Source: Burkholderiales bacterium
GTDB taxonomy: Bacteria; Pseudomonadota; Gammaproteobacteria; Burkholderiales; Burkholderiaceae_D
Direction: 5' to 3'
Assembly (NCBI GenBank): GCA_016200845.1
Contig: JACQDW010000011.1
Span: forward strand, 1 to 64,000
Length of the DNA stretch: 64,000 bases
The first letter of the stretch is position 1. Every line of letters begins with the position of its first letter. The position numbers and the translations under genes were made by a program. The notes below the pieces were generated by a model that was not told where the DNA came from, searched no databases, and saw only the letters and a list, made by a program, of their open reading frames with translations. Positions 18,532 through 27,426 of this stretch are shown here, one piece after another.

Positions 18532-20073
18532 CTAGTACTTGGCAGGCTGTCCCGCAGCGGGAGTTGATTTCTTGATGAACTCACGAATGTGTTCATTTGA
18601 ACTCGCCAAGTCTTCGGCGCGTAGATACATCATGTGTCCACTGCGATAGCCTTTAAATTCGAGTCTCTCTTTGAGTTTGCCGCTGGGATCGAGATTCCAC
18701 ATCGTATATTTCGCATCAAAATAATTAGTCGCGCCATCGTAGAATCCCGATTGCACCATCACATGCAGATACGGATTCTCCGCCATCGCCAAACGCAAGT
18801 TTTCACCGGTATTGTTATTGGTGTTATCCCAAGGATGCACCGGTCCGAACATATTGTATTTGAGGTCGGTTTTGTATCTTAAGACGTCGCGCAAATAAGA
18901 GTTAATCGCTGGCGTAAATGAATGCAGCCATGAAGTCAGCTCCGCATTATAGTCAGGCGAGGCGCCAGCATCGCTGCGATCGACACCCAAATAACGGGAG
19001 TCCAGACGCCCTAGCGTTTTGCCTTGATCACGCAATAAATCTTTCCAAAAATAAGAAGCCGGCACTTGCAAATTATGTTGCAACACCGTTTTAAGTGAGA
19101 GCCCTGAATAACGCGCGACTTTCTCTGCGATCGCTTGCTTTTTTGCCGCATCGATAAAGCCACCACGACTTAATGCAGGGATCAATTCATCGAGCGTAAA
19201 TGCTTCGACCTCCGGCAAGAGCGCATTCAAATCACGCTGCTGCAAATCCGCCGCTAAAGCCTTGTGATACCAAGCGGTCGCTGCATAATAAGGTAGAGAA
19301 GTCGCCGCGTTCACAGGCCCTTCACGCTTAATCCCCAGATCGGTGGGCGACACCAAGATCACGCCATTCAAATACATCCAATGATTATTTTGCAGCTCTT
19401 TTGCCAAACCAGACACACGCGTGGTGCCATAGCTCTCACCGATCAGGTATTTGGGCGAATTCCAGCGCCCCTGACGCGAGACAAAAGTATTGAGCCATTC
19501 AGCCAGATAAGTCACATCGGCATTCACCCCAAAAAACAAATTGCGATCAGCCTTGGCATCTAGAATACGAGAAAAACCAGTATTGACAGGGTCGATATAC
19601 ACAATATCGGCGACATCCAAAATCGAATGCGGATTATCACGCACGCCATAGGGCTGCACCGGATAACCTTCATCATCAATATTAAGCATTTTCGGCCCGG
19701 TGTAAGCCACATGCATCCACACCGAAGCAGAACCTGGACCGCCGTTAAACGACATCACCAGGGGACGCTTGTCGCGATTACTGACGTCGCTACGTTGATA
19801 GTAGGTATAAAACAAAGAGGCAATCACTTTGCCATCCTTATCCCACACGGGCTGTGTTCCTGCCGTCACTTTATAAGGAACTGGTTTCGATTTAATCATC
19901 ACTTGCCCGGTCGAATGAACTGCCGATTCTGCGGGCAGCAAACGTTCATTGACCACATTGGCAGGTTTTACTTTTTCGCTTGACGCCACTGGTGTCGTCG
20001 TTTCCTGGGCTGCGGCGAGGCTGGAGCAGCCAACGATGCAGACAAAGACGATTTGGGAAAAATTGGGTTTCAT
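18532..20073 (-). CDS. S10 family serine carboxypeptidase-like peptidase
   Basis: 513 aa with a signal peptide (to about residue 22, ending AAAQ). The catalytic Ser is in IGESYGTTR, and NGGPGSAS is the typical S10 oxyanion segment; the Asp and His regions (VQSGFYDGATNYFDAKYT and YRSGHMMYL) are also visible. Probably a periplasmic or secreted peptidase cleaving C-terminal residues. ATG at 20073 is preceded by AAGGAGATTG. It stands alone. Confidence 0.87.
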   Translation of the reverse strand: MKPNFSQIVFVCIVGCSSLAAAQETTTPVASSEKVKPANVVNERLLPAESAVHSTGQVMIKSKPVPYKVTAGTQPVWDKDGKVIASLFYTYYQRSDVSNRDKRPLVMSFNGGPGSASVWMHVAYTGPKMLNIDDEGYPVQPYGVRDNPHSILDVADIVYIDPVNTGFSRILDAKADRNLFFGVNADVTYLAEWLNTFVSRQGRWNSPKYLIGESYGTTRVSGLAKELQNNHWMYLNGVILVSPTDLGIKREGPVNAATSLPYYAATAWYHKALAADLQQRDLNALLPEVEAFTLDELIPALSRGGFIDAAKKQAIAEKVARYSGLSLKTVLQHNLQVPASYFWKDLLRDQGKTLGRLDSRYLGVDRSDAGASPDYNAELTSWLHSFTPAINSYLRDVLRYKTDLKYNMFGPVHPWDNTNNNTGENLRLAMAENPYLHVMVQSGFYDGATNYFDAKYTMWNLDPSGKLKERLEFKGYRSGHMMYLRAEDLASSNEHIREFIKKSTPAAGQPAKY

Positions 20074-20262
20074 CTATTCAATCTCCTTGGTTTTTTGCTT
20101 TAGTTTTATATGTGCGGCATATGACTAAACATAGAAAGAAAAATCACTAAAAAGTTCCGCCCAGATTCAAAACTTCCAATGTCAAGAATTTGTACTACGA
20201 TGTAACAATAGCCGCACCTCTTTGACGATTTCATTGCCCATCTTTTTCCGCCAGGAGTTTTC

Positions 20263-21315
20263 ATGCACCCCGTGCAAGAAGTCTATGCCGCCGATGAAGA
20301 CGAAGTCATAGCCGACATCGTCAACCGTTTACGACAGAAAATGGTGGAAGAAAATCCAACTGGGCTGATGCGCCGCGATACGCATTCAAAAATGTATGGC
20401 GTCGTCAAGGCCGAATTCATCATCGAACCGCATCTCCCTGCCGAACTGGCCGTCGGCCTGCTCCGCCAGGCACACACTTATCAAGCCTGGATACGATTTT
20501 CCAATCAAGACACTAGCAATAAACCAGACATCTCCCGCGATATCCGGGGAATGGCGATCAAGTTAATGCAAGTGCGGCACAAAAAACTCATAGATTCAGA
20601 GCAAGCAATGGCGCCGGAAGAACCGAATCAACCACACTATTGTTTGACACACGATTTCGTCTTAATCAATCCCCCCATGTTTATCGCAAAAAACCCTGCG
20701 CAATTTAATGGCATGTTAAAGGCGATTGCAGGCTCGCTCTGGCACAAGTTGATGTTCTTCGGCAGCCATCCACGTCTGGTGTGGAATTTGTTTTTTTCCT
20801 TGATCAGTATCGCCAACCCTTTGCAAACCCGCTATCACAGCACAGTGCCTTATTTATTAGGCCGACGCGCAGTAAAGTATGCCGCTATTCCCCTCCTTAC
20901 AGCGCCAGATTTGTTACCAATGGAGCCCGACGATGATTATCTGCGTGCTGTGATGCAGGCACAACTCAAACGAGGCGATGCTTATTTTGACTTTTGCATC
21001 CAAGTGCAGACCAATGAACAAGACATGCCGATAGAAAACCCGCAAATCACTTGGTCGGAAAAAGAAGCGCCGTTTCAAAAAGTTGCGACGATACGCATCT
21101 TAAAACAAGATTTCGACGATGCCGCGCACGATCACTTTGGAGAAAATTTATCCTTCAATCCCTGGCGCGCTTTGCCTGAGCACCGCCCGCTGGGTGGCAT
21201 CAATCGTGCGCGGCGCGCTGTGTATCAGGCGCTGGCACAATTCCGGCATGCTGCAAATCAAGAACAAGCGGCAGAGCCAGATAGCTGGGATCTGCCGACT
21301 TCCACAAACGAGTGA
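20263..21315 (+). CDS. catalase-family heme protein
   Basis: 350 aa, shorter than a typical catalase (about 480) and of the small catalase-related type. The heme-pocket region is recognisable (TGLMRRDTHSKMYGVVKAEF, AWIRFSNQD, DIRGMAIKLMQV). Such proteins are related to catalase and allene-oxide-synthase folds and may act on organic peroxides rather than H2O2. Its stop codon abuts that of the DyP gene (TGATCA), so the genes meet tail to tail with no gap. ATG 20263 follows CAGGAGTTTTC. Confidence 0.82.
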   Translation: MHPVQEVYAADEDEVIADIVNRLRQKMVEENPTGLMRRDTHSKMYGVVKAEFIIEPHLPAELAVGLLRQAHTYQAWIRFSNQDTSNKPDISRDIRGMAIKLMQVRHKKLIDSEQAMAPEEPNQPHYCLTHDFVLINPPMFIAKNPAQFNGMLKAIAGSLWHKLMFFGSHPRLVWNLFFSLISIANPLQTRYHSTVPYLLGRRAVKYAAIPLLTAPDLLPMEPDDDYLRAVMQAQLKRGDAYFDFCIQVQTNEQDMPIENPQITWSEKEAPFQKVATIRILKQDFDDAAHDHFGENLSFNPWRALPEHRPLGGINRARRAVYQALAQFRHAANQEQAAEPDSWDLPTSTNE

Positions 21316-22878
21316 TCAGGTTGGATCGATCACCCCAGCAGCGATCATCCTCAGCGCCGTAAGACTAGGCACAAAAAAATACTCACCGCCACGGGTTTCC
21401 ACCAGCCGTGGAATTTTACTCAGCATATAGGGAGCGTCATCACTATCGGGATCGACTTGCAACACAGCCTTACTTGGAAAGCGCGCATCGCTACTATGAT
21501 TTCCCAGCAAAATTTCTTTGTCGCTGCCTGCCTGAAAATCATTGCCGTAATTGACCCATTGCTGTTGCACGAATTCAAATTGACGATTGATATCGGCATT
21601 GATCATCATGATAATAATGCCGTGATTGCCATCGTCCCGACTACGATCTTTCACCTGTCCATAAGGCAGCCCGCGACGCAATAAGCGACGACGATTTGCT
21701 AAAGCACCCGGCGTATCAAACGCCCCCGGATTGGCTATCATGCAGCCGGGTTTGTCGCCCTTCACCATCTCCAGCGAGGCGCGCGGATTGATGCGACGTA
21801 TATGCGCACTAAACGGGCACTTTGCGCCACTCATATCTTCGTCGTAAGTAAAATCACTGAGCATCTTGTCGCGCGTTGCCGCGTCTGCCTGCGCAAATGC
21901 CTGATCAAATTCAGCCTTACTTTTGGCATCCGGTGCACGCACCAAAGGCGCGCCATTATCGCGCCAGCGTCCGACAAATTTCGCCGCCAACAATTCTTTA
22001 CCGCCGGGATAATCTTTCGCATGCTGCTCCAAAAAACGGTCAAAAGTCGCGACGTTTTCATGTAATTTGCGGTACACCATATACGTACCATTACGCGCCA
22101 ATAAAACGGGTTGCGGTGCGGGCGGATATTCGTGCGCTTCATCGACATGGCCCAACAAAAATTCACCGGTCGCCAATGGTGCCCAACTGCCGTCTTCCAT
22201 CTGCTTGCCGCGCCCCTGCGCTTTTAAGTCGTAATCGGGCGCACCTTCAAATACCGGATCACCGATGCCATCGGTGTAGCCAAAGTGTTCTTTCGCCGTA
22301 GGCTTACCATCTTCCATGACAACACACACGTCCTGATAGTCCAACAGCGCGCCGTTGTCTGCCCTATGCCCACCGAGTATCACCACTTCGTCTTTATAAT
22401 TAGCCAGCAGGGAGAGCAACCATTGATAGCTCGCCTCCAGCAAAGCTGGCAGACGCGCATTGAGCGAAATAAAAATATGCACATCTTTGTCCCGCGTGTC
22501 GCGATTACCACGCCAGATCGGGTCCCAATTTTCTGGCGCACTGGGGCCATCATCGCCCAGCATATCGCGTCGCTGCTTCATGCCCTCGACAAACTCAGGC
22601 GAAAAACCATTTAAAGAAGCGCGAGGCAAGTCCAATTCTTTTAAACCCTGATACGCAAAAGCGATATTCACGGTCCAATCAGGCTGCTTAATTTGCCCCG
22701 GCTGATCACCCCATTCCACCGAAGAAGTCACTCGCCGCGTCACCTCGGCCACAAAGGCGCGGGCACGAGCCGAATGGCGGATATTCAAAAATACATAGCG
22801 CGCCACCGGATAGCCAAATCGTCCGTAAGCACGTATCACATTACCCTGAATGTCGGTCAGATCTAATTGGGTCGTCAT
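21316..22878 (-). CDS. Dyp-type peroxidase
   Basis: 520 aa. The family motif GxxDG is present (GYTDGIGDP), and the conserved start QGNVIRAYGR and distal regions (GMPYGQ-like RRGLPYGQVKDRS) fit a long DyP subgroup without a Tat signal. A heme peroxidase acting on bulky substrates in the cytoplasm. It is the last gene of a minus-strand unit with two paralogous unknown genes 14 nt and further upstream, and converges on the catalase-family gene. Confidence 0.87.
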   Translation of the reverse strand: MTTQLDLTDIQGNVIRAYGRFGYPVARYVFLNIRHSARARAFVAEVTRRVTSSVEWGDQPGQIKQPDWTVNIAFAYQGLKELDLPRASLNGFSPEFVEGMKQRRDMLGDDGPSAPENWDPIWRGNRDTRDKDVHIFISLNARLPALLEASYQWLLSLLANYKDEVVILGGHRADNGALLDYQDVCVVMEDGKPTAKEHFGYTDGIGDPVFEGAPDYDLKAQGRGKQMEDGSWAPLATGEFLLGHVDEAHEYPPAPQPVLLARNGTYMVYRKLHENVATFDRFLEQHAKDYPGGKELLAAKFVGRWRDNGAPLVRAPDAKSKAEFDQAFAQADAATRDKMLSDFTYDEDMSGAKCPFSAHIRRINPRASLEMVKGDKPGCMIANPGAFDTPGALANRRRLLRRGLPYGQVKDRSRDDGNHGIIIMMINADINRQFEFVQQQWVNYGNDFQAGSDKEILLGNHSSDARFPSKAVLQVDPDSDDAPYMLSKIPRLVETRGGEYFFVPSLTALRMIAAGVIDPT

Positions 22879-22892
22879 AAGATTTCCTATGA

Positions 22893-23609
22893 TTATCTAT
22901 GATTATCAACAATCCGATATTTCCCCGCTGGCCAGGTCGGTGCAACGGTATCGCCAGGCGCGGTGCGTTGAAAAAAATCGCGTAAGTTTGCACGAATTTG
23001 CGCCGCATCCCGACCTTGATTGTCACTCGCAAATCGGACGAACTCTTGTTTTAGATAGAGTGCCTTTAACTGCTCCTCCAATGGCTCATCATTAGAGCCA
23101 TTAAAAAACAAAGACGTCGTCAATTGGCAGCGCTTCATATATGCGACAAAACTGGCCGCATCATGTACCGCATCAAAACCATAGCAATAGCCCCAAATTT
23201 CACCAATGCGATCGCCAATTGCTTCCCACATTCCGCTCAGATAGCCATCCAGATCTGCGCTCGCACCGCCATGAAAATTACAAGAGAAAATCAGATAGCG
23301 GTTCTTAAGATGATCTTCCTTAGGCACAGTTTTGCGCCGCATCACATCCGGCACCACGGGCAAAAAATCACTCAAAGGATCAGGCGCACAGCCACTGGGC
23401 AAAGACTCGGTATACACATCGTCGAGCACAAAGAATCGACACAAATAAGTCTGCGGCACCCGTGCCATAGGGCTGTTCACTTCAAAATTCCAGCTTTGCA
23501 GGCGATCGCGAATCACGTCTGCATAGGCAATTTCGTCTGGCGTGACGATATTTTTTATCGGTGACATTACCGTCAAGGCATAGGCATTTCCGCTCACATT
23601 ACCGGCCAT
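22893..23609 (-). CDS. unknown protein, paralogue 1 of peroxidase-linked pair
   Basis: 238 aa; I recognise no named family. The N-terminus GNAYALTVMSPI matches GKAYAMNVITPV in the next gene, and YLIFSCNFHGGASADLDGY matches YMLFFSNFNGSWDQYVDSF, so both are one family. No signal peptide or membrane helix. Overlaps the upstream paralogue by 11 nt and is 14 nt before the DyP gene, so the three genes form an operon. The tight link to a peroxidase and a catalase-like protein suggests a shared oxidative role; that is inference. Confidence 0.75.
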   Translation of the reverse strand: MAGNVSGNAYALTVMSPIKNIVTPDEIAYADVIRDRLQSWNFEVNSPMARVPQTYLCRFFVLDDVYTESLPSGCAPDPLSDFLPVVPDVMRRKTVPKEDHLKNRYLIFSCNFHGGASADLDGYLSGMWEAIGDRIGEIWGYCYGFDAVHDAASFVAYMKRCQLTTSLFFNGSNDEPLEEQLKALYLKQEFVRFASDNQGRDAAQIRANLRDFFQRTAPGDTVAPTWPAGKYRIVDNHR

Positions 23610-24333
23610 GTTGCTCTCCTCGTGTTGGCGTCGCCGCTGCTGGTGGCGGGCAATAAGCGCAATTCGCTGTCTCTATCTCATTCTGCAATCGACCGTCATG
23701 CCAGCGTTGTCTGCGTTCGACCTGATAGGCAGACATACTGACGATAGGTGTGGGGTGCATGTCGCCTAGGTCATGCTGCAAGCCGCGCAACAGCGCACGG
23801 TAACGACGCATGAAAGCCTCATTACTTTCGTTCTCGTTTGAGTGCTGCTGAAAATCGATTAGGGCATCTTTCACGGCTTTGGCGCTCTTCACATCGTTCG
23901 ACGCGGCGAGCGGATAGGCGTTGTAATAGTGGATGGTCTCGATTTGGTTGTAACGGATATAGTGATGAAAAGGCGTCAACGGGACTGATTTGGGATAGCG
24001 GATATTCCACTTCCAAAACAAATCAAGCCCACCCGGAATCGCAAACGTAAACGAATCAACATACTGATCCCAACTGCCATTGAAATTACTGAAAAACAGC
24101 ATGTAGGAATAATTCAATTCCTCTTTCGGCTGCTCTGGTGCCAGATGTGGAAACTGCTTGCGCCCGATGATGACCCAACGCGCATAATGTATCAAAGACA
24201 GCGTGATCAAACCACGCAAAGTGGACGGTCGCTTCAACGCAACCCAAAAGAATAATTTATTCACCCATGCGGTATACCAACGCACAGGCGTAATCACATT
24301 CATGGCATACGCTTTACCTGCGATATTCGACAT
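23599..24333 (-). CDS. unknown protein, paralogue 2 of peroxidase-linked pair
   Basis: 244 aa from ATG 24333, chosen because GGAGG lies 7 nt upstream and because the N-terminus (MSNIAGKAYAM) then aligns with paralogue 1. The track start at 24399 ignores this. Shared motifs are listed under paralogue 1. It has a moderately hydrophobic stretch near residues 25-60 (WVNKLFFWVAL, LITLSLIHYARWVII) that paralogue 1 lacks, so it may touch the membrane. First gene of the three-gene unit ending in the DyP peroxidase. Function unknown. Confidence 0.75.
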   Translation of the reverse strand: MSNIAGKAYAMNVITPVRWYTAWVNKLFFWVALKRPSTLRGLITLSLIHYARWVIIGRKQFPHLAPEQPKEELNYSYMLFFSNFNGSWDQYVDSFTFAIPGGLDLFWKWNIRYPKSVPLTPFHHYIRYNQIETIHYYNAYPLAASNDVKSAKAVKDALIDFQQHSNENESNEAFMRRYRALLRGLQHDLGDMHPTPIVSMSAYQVERRQRWHDGRLQNEIETANCAYCPPPAAATPTRGEQHGR

Positions 24334-24603
24334 ACTCATTCCTCCCAACATAGAACAGCTGAAGAAAGACTGAACACCCGATGACGACGATTGCGACACG
24401 ACTTAAACTTGACCAGCGTCAAAGCAAATCTGGACTCAAAAAGTGTGCAACCTGCAAAATCGAAAGTCAATGAGTAAATTATTTGCATGCTTCATTTATT
24501 AAACAAAAGTACCCTTCTCCATCTTTAATTACGCATACTTACAACAACTTTCATCAAAATCAGAAGTGAGGCATCCGAATTACTCTGACATCCACAAAAA
24601 TAT

Positions 24604-24658
24604 GTAAAGCAGACTTGACATTCAATTTATCTTCTATATGATGTCAAGCATGCTTTAC
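24604..24658 (+). promoter_or_regulatory. promoter inside an 18-bp imperfect inverted repeat
   Basis: GTAAAGCAGACTTGACAT and ATGTCAAGCATGCTTTAC pair at 16 of 18 positions. Within them TTGACA (24615-24620) and TATGAT (24637-24642), 16 nt apart, make a good sigma-70 promoter for the two-gene unit starting at 24703. The repeat is a plausible operator for the HTH protein encoded by the second gene. The remaining 24334-24603 stretch shows nothing else I can support. Confidence 0.65.
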
Positions 24659-24702
24659 AGAACAAAGCGAAAACAACCTGAATAATTCGATAGGAGCACC
24701 AC

Positions 24703-25113
24703 ATGCTGAAGAATGAAACGTCCAAAAAAGACCGTGCCATCGCAAAAAAATATTTAATCGAACTAGGACTCGCATTGGGTCTTTATATGGTCACCCTCAT
24801 CACCTCTATCCATTTCGCCAAAGACATGGAAGCTGGCACCCTACGTACACTCATCGTCTTGACGCCCACCTTGCCTGGCCTGGGCGCACTGTTTGCCATA
24901 ACACGCGCCGTCAATCGCATGGACGATTATGGTCGCATGCGCATGTTGGAAGTGATGGCACTATCCGGCGGCATCACCGCTTTTCTCGCATTTAGCTATG
25001 GTTTTTTGGAAGGGATGGGCTATCCCAAGCAAAGCGGATTTACTTTCTACGCCGTCTTTATGTTGGGTTGGTTTGTGATCGGCTTGATCCGCAAGTTTCT
25101 GGAGCGTGAATAA
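24703..25113 (+). CDS. four-helix membrane protein paired with XRE regulator
   Basis: 136 aa with four hydrophobic helices (LGLALGLYMVTLITSI, LIVLTPTLPGLGALFAI, VMALSGGITAFLAFSYG, FYAVFMLGWFVIGLI). Stop overlaps the next start (TAATG), so the membrane protein and small XRE regulator are coupled. This pairing is frequent, and the regulator usually controls the pair. GGAGC precedes ATG 24703. Function of the membrane protein is unknown. Confidence 0.78.
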   Translation: MLKNETSKKDRAIAKKYLIELGLALGLYMVTLITSIHFAKDMEAGTLRTLIVLTPTLPGLGALFAITRAVNRMDDYGRMRMLEVMALSGGITAFLAFSYGFLEGMGYPKQSGFTFYAVFMLGWFVIGLIRKFLERE

Positions 25114-25304
25114 TGCGCAATATCGTAAAAGAACTACGCACAGAAAAAGAGTGGAGCCAGGCGACACTGGCCGACCATCTCGACGTCTCGCGCCAAACAG
25201 TCAACGCCATAGAAACCGGTCGTTACGACCCCAGCTTGCCTCTGGCATTCACCATCAGCAAGCTATTTGGGAAACCGATAGAGAAGATATTTTTTGAGGA
25301 TTGA
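25113..25304 (+). CDS. small XRE-type helix-turn-helix regulator
   Basis: 63 aa, almost entirely one HTH_3 domain: WSQATLADHLDVSRQTVNAIETGRYDPSLPLAF. It matches the short YgzD-type family whose ends (PIEKIFFED) are conserved. Overlaps the upstream gene by one base (TAATG). Likely binds the inverted repeat at 24604-24658. Confidence 0.9.
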   Translation: MRNIVKELRTEKEWSQATLADHLDVSRQTVNAIETGRYDPSLPLAFTISKLFGKPIEKIFFED

Positions 25305-25331
25305 GTCGAAAATCGCGGCTCTGTCATTTAC

Positions 25332-26102
25332 TCAATTAAGCAAACGCTCCACCGCTTTTATCCCCTCTCGGGCAGTCAAGGTCACGCTGGTGGCTTTGGC
25401 TTGCCATTGAGTTGCCAATTGCTCCGCCTTAGTGCGATTTTCTGCGCTGAGCTCTTGCGCAGCTTTGGCTATGTCGCCTTGCAATTTGTTGATCAACTTT
25501 TTATCTTCGTCACGTTGCACAGGCAAAGTGTTGAATTTGGCAGCGATGAGATCAGCGGCGACTTTGGTATAGACATAAGCGAGCACAGAGTCGGCGTCGG
25601 GAAAGCGTTTAGACGCGTGTAGCAAAGCAAACTGCATCATCGACGCAAACTCACCTTGATCCGCAGCAGCACGTAACCAGAGTGCCGTGTTCTTATAGTC
25701 CTGCCGCTTATAGAAAATCAAAGCCACATCGTGTTGAGCCAAAGAATAACCAGCTTGCGCTGCGCGCATTTTCCAGTCAAAAGCCTGCGCCTCATCCTTC
25801 AACAAACCAAACTGTCCTGCGTAATAACATCCCAATTTATATTGCGCCAGTGGATTGCCATTTTCCGCCGCTTTGCGAAACCAGACCAACGCCGACTGCG
25901 GATTTTTTTTCGCGCCACCGTTGCCACTATTGAGCATCATGCCTAAGTGATACTGCAGCTCCGCTTCTTCTGCACTACCAGCACTTAGCTTCTCCACTTG
26001 CGCCTGCGCTTTTGCATACAAGGAGAGTTCCGCAGACCAGGCGACTGACATGTGCGCCGCGCAAAACAAAGACAGGGAGAACAACAGAGAATTCAATTTC
26101 AT
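25332..26102 (-). CDS. exported Sel1-repeat protein
   Basis: 256 aa with a signal peptide (to about residue 24, VAWSA). Residues 45-165 contain at least three Sel1-type repeats (AEEAELQYHLGMMLNSGNGG, NPLAQYKLGCYYAG, YSLAQHDVALIFY). Sel1 repeats mediate protein contacts; a specific partner cannot be named. ATG 26102 follows AAGGAGC. Stands alone between the XRE gene (convergent) and the broken yhcG-like gene. Confidence 0.83.
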   Translation of the reverse strand: MKLNSLLFSLSLFCAAHMSVAWSAELSLYAKAQAQVEKLSAGSAEEAELQYHLGMMLNSGNGGAKKNPQSALVWFRKAAENGNPLAQYKLGCYYAGQFGLLKDEAQAFDWKMRAAQAGYSLAQHDVALIFYKRQDYKNTALWLRAAADQGEFASMMQFALLHASKRFPDADSVLAYVYTKVAADLIAAKFNTLPVQRDEDKKLINKLQGDIAKAAQELSAENRTKAEQLATQWQAKATSVTLTAREGIKAVERLLN

Positions 26103-26342
26103 TGCCAGCTCCTTTAAAAAGAACCGCAGTGTAGAGACGGGACCGAGAAAGCCACATGATTGTCAATGAAGTAGCGTCTGGCTCGCCCATTTGGTGCGTA
26201 AGGCAAATTGAGAGTCGATCGCATTTCCTGTCTTTTTATTCCCAATGCCTCAATGTGGAATTAGTCACGAAAATCGCGCAACAGTGGCTCAACTGTTACA
26301 ATTAATACCAATCTTTCAGCCAATTAATGTGGAGAACCAAAA

Positions 26343-27416
26343 ATGAGCGTTAGTGAAACTCCTCCAAGCCTCTTGCCACCTCCCGTCGGCTATGCCGACT
26401 GGCTGGCCGACTTGAAAGGTCGCATTCACAACGCACAGCAGCGCGCAACATTCGCAGTCAACCGCGAGCTCGTAATACTGTATTGGCAAATCGGCCGAGA
26501 CATTCTGGCGCGCCAAAGCGAACAGGGCTGGGGCAGTAAGGTGATAGAACGTTTGGCGCTAGATTTACGTGCTGCGTTTCCTGATATGAAAGGTTTTTCG
26601 CCGCGTAATCTCAAATACATGCGCGCATTTGCGGATGCCTGGCCTGACGTGGAATTTGTGCAAGAGGTGCTTGCACAATTACCGTGGTACCACCAATTGG
26701 CGCTACTGGACAAACTAGCTAGCCCCGAAACCCGCCGCTGGTATGCGACCAAAGCGATCGCACACAACTGGTCGCGCAACATCCTCGTAATGCAAATCGA
26801 AACCCGTCTTTTGGAACGTAGCGGCACTGCGGTCACTAATTTCGAGGTCAGTTTGCCCAAGCCACAGTCTGATTTAGCCCGCGAATCGCTAAAAGACCCC
26901 TACCGTTTAGACTTTCTCGGTTTGAGCGACGGGGCGCAGGAACGCTAAATCTAAAACGCCTTAGTAAAACATGTCACCGATTTTCTTTTAGAATTGGGTG
27001 CAGGTTTTGCCTTTATTGGTCGCCAAGTGCTGCTGGATGTGGGTGGCGACGAGTTCTTTATTGATCTGCTGTTCTATCACCTCAAACTGCGCTGCTATGT
27101 GGTGATTGAACTCAAGGGCGGCAAATTCAAACCAGAACACTTGGGTCAGCTAGGTTTTTATCTGACCGCCATGGATCGCCAAGTCAAAAGTGAACACGAT
27201 AATCCCACCATCGGCCTTCTGCTCTGCAAGAGTAAGAATAAAGTGGTGGCCGAATATGCCTTGGGCGACAGAACCCAGCCTATGGGCATCGCCGAATACA
27301 AACTCTTAGAATCCCTGCCTGCCGAGTTGCGAACCAGCTTGCCCAGTATCGAACAAATTGAGCGTGAACTGGCTGATGCTGGTGACAGTAACTACGTTGA
27401 CGAGCCAGAGACTTAA
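26343..27416 (+). pseudogene. YhcG/DUF1016-type PD-(D/E)xK nuclease, broken by two nonsense codons
   Basis: The track shows two ORFs, but they are in the same frame and together make one DUF1016 protein. The N-terminal DUF1016_N domain (26343-26945) is followed by TAA ATC TAA at 26946-26954, then the frame resumes as NALVKHVTDFLLELGAG and runs through the nuclease domain with FFIDLLFYH and VVIELKGGKF (D and ExK). Relatives usually have a glutamate at the stop positions (GAA), so two G-to-T changes explain it. Readthrough is possible but unlikely; the nuclease half has no good start of its own. Confidence 0.85.
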
Positions 27417-27426
27417 ACCAATACTG

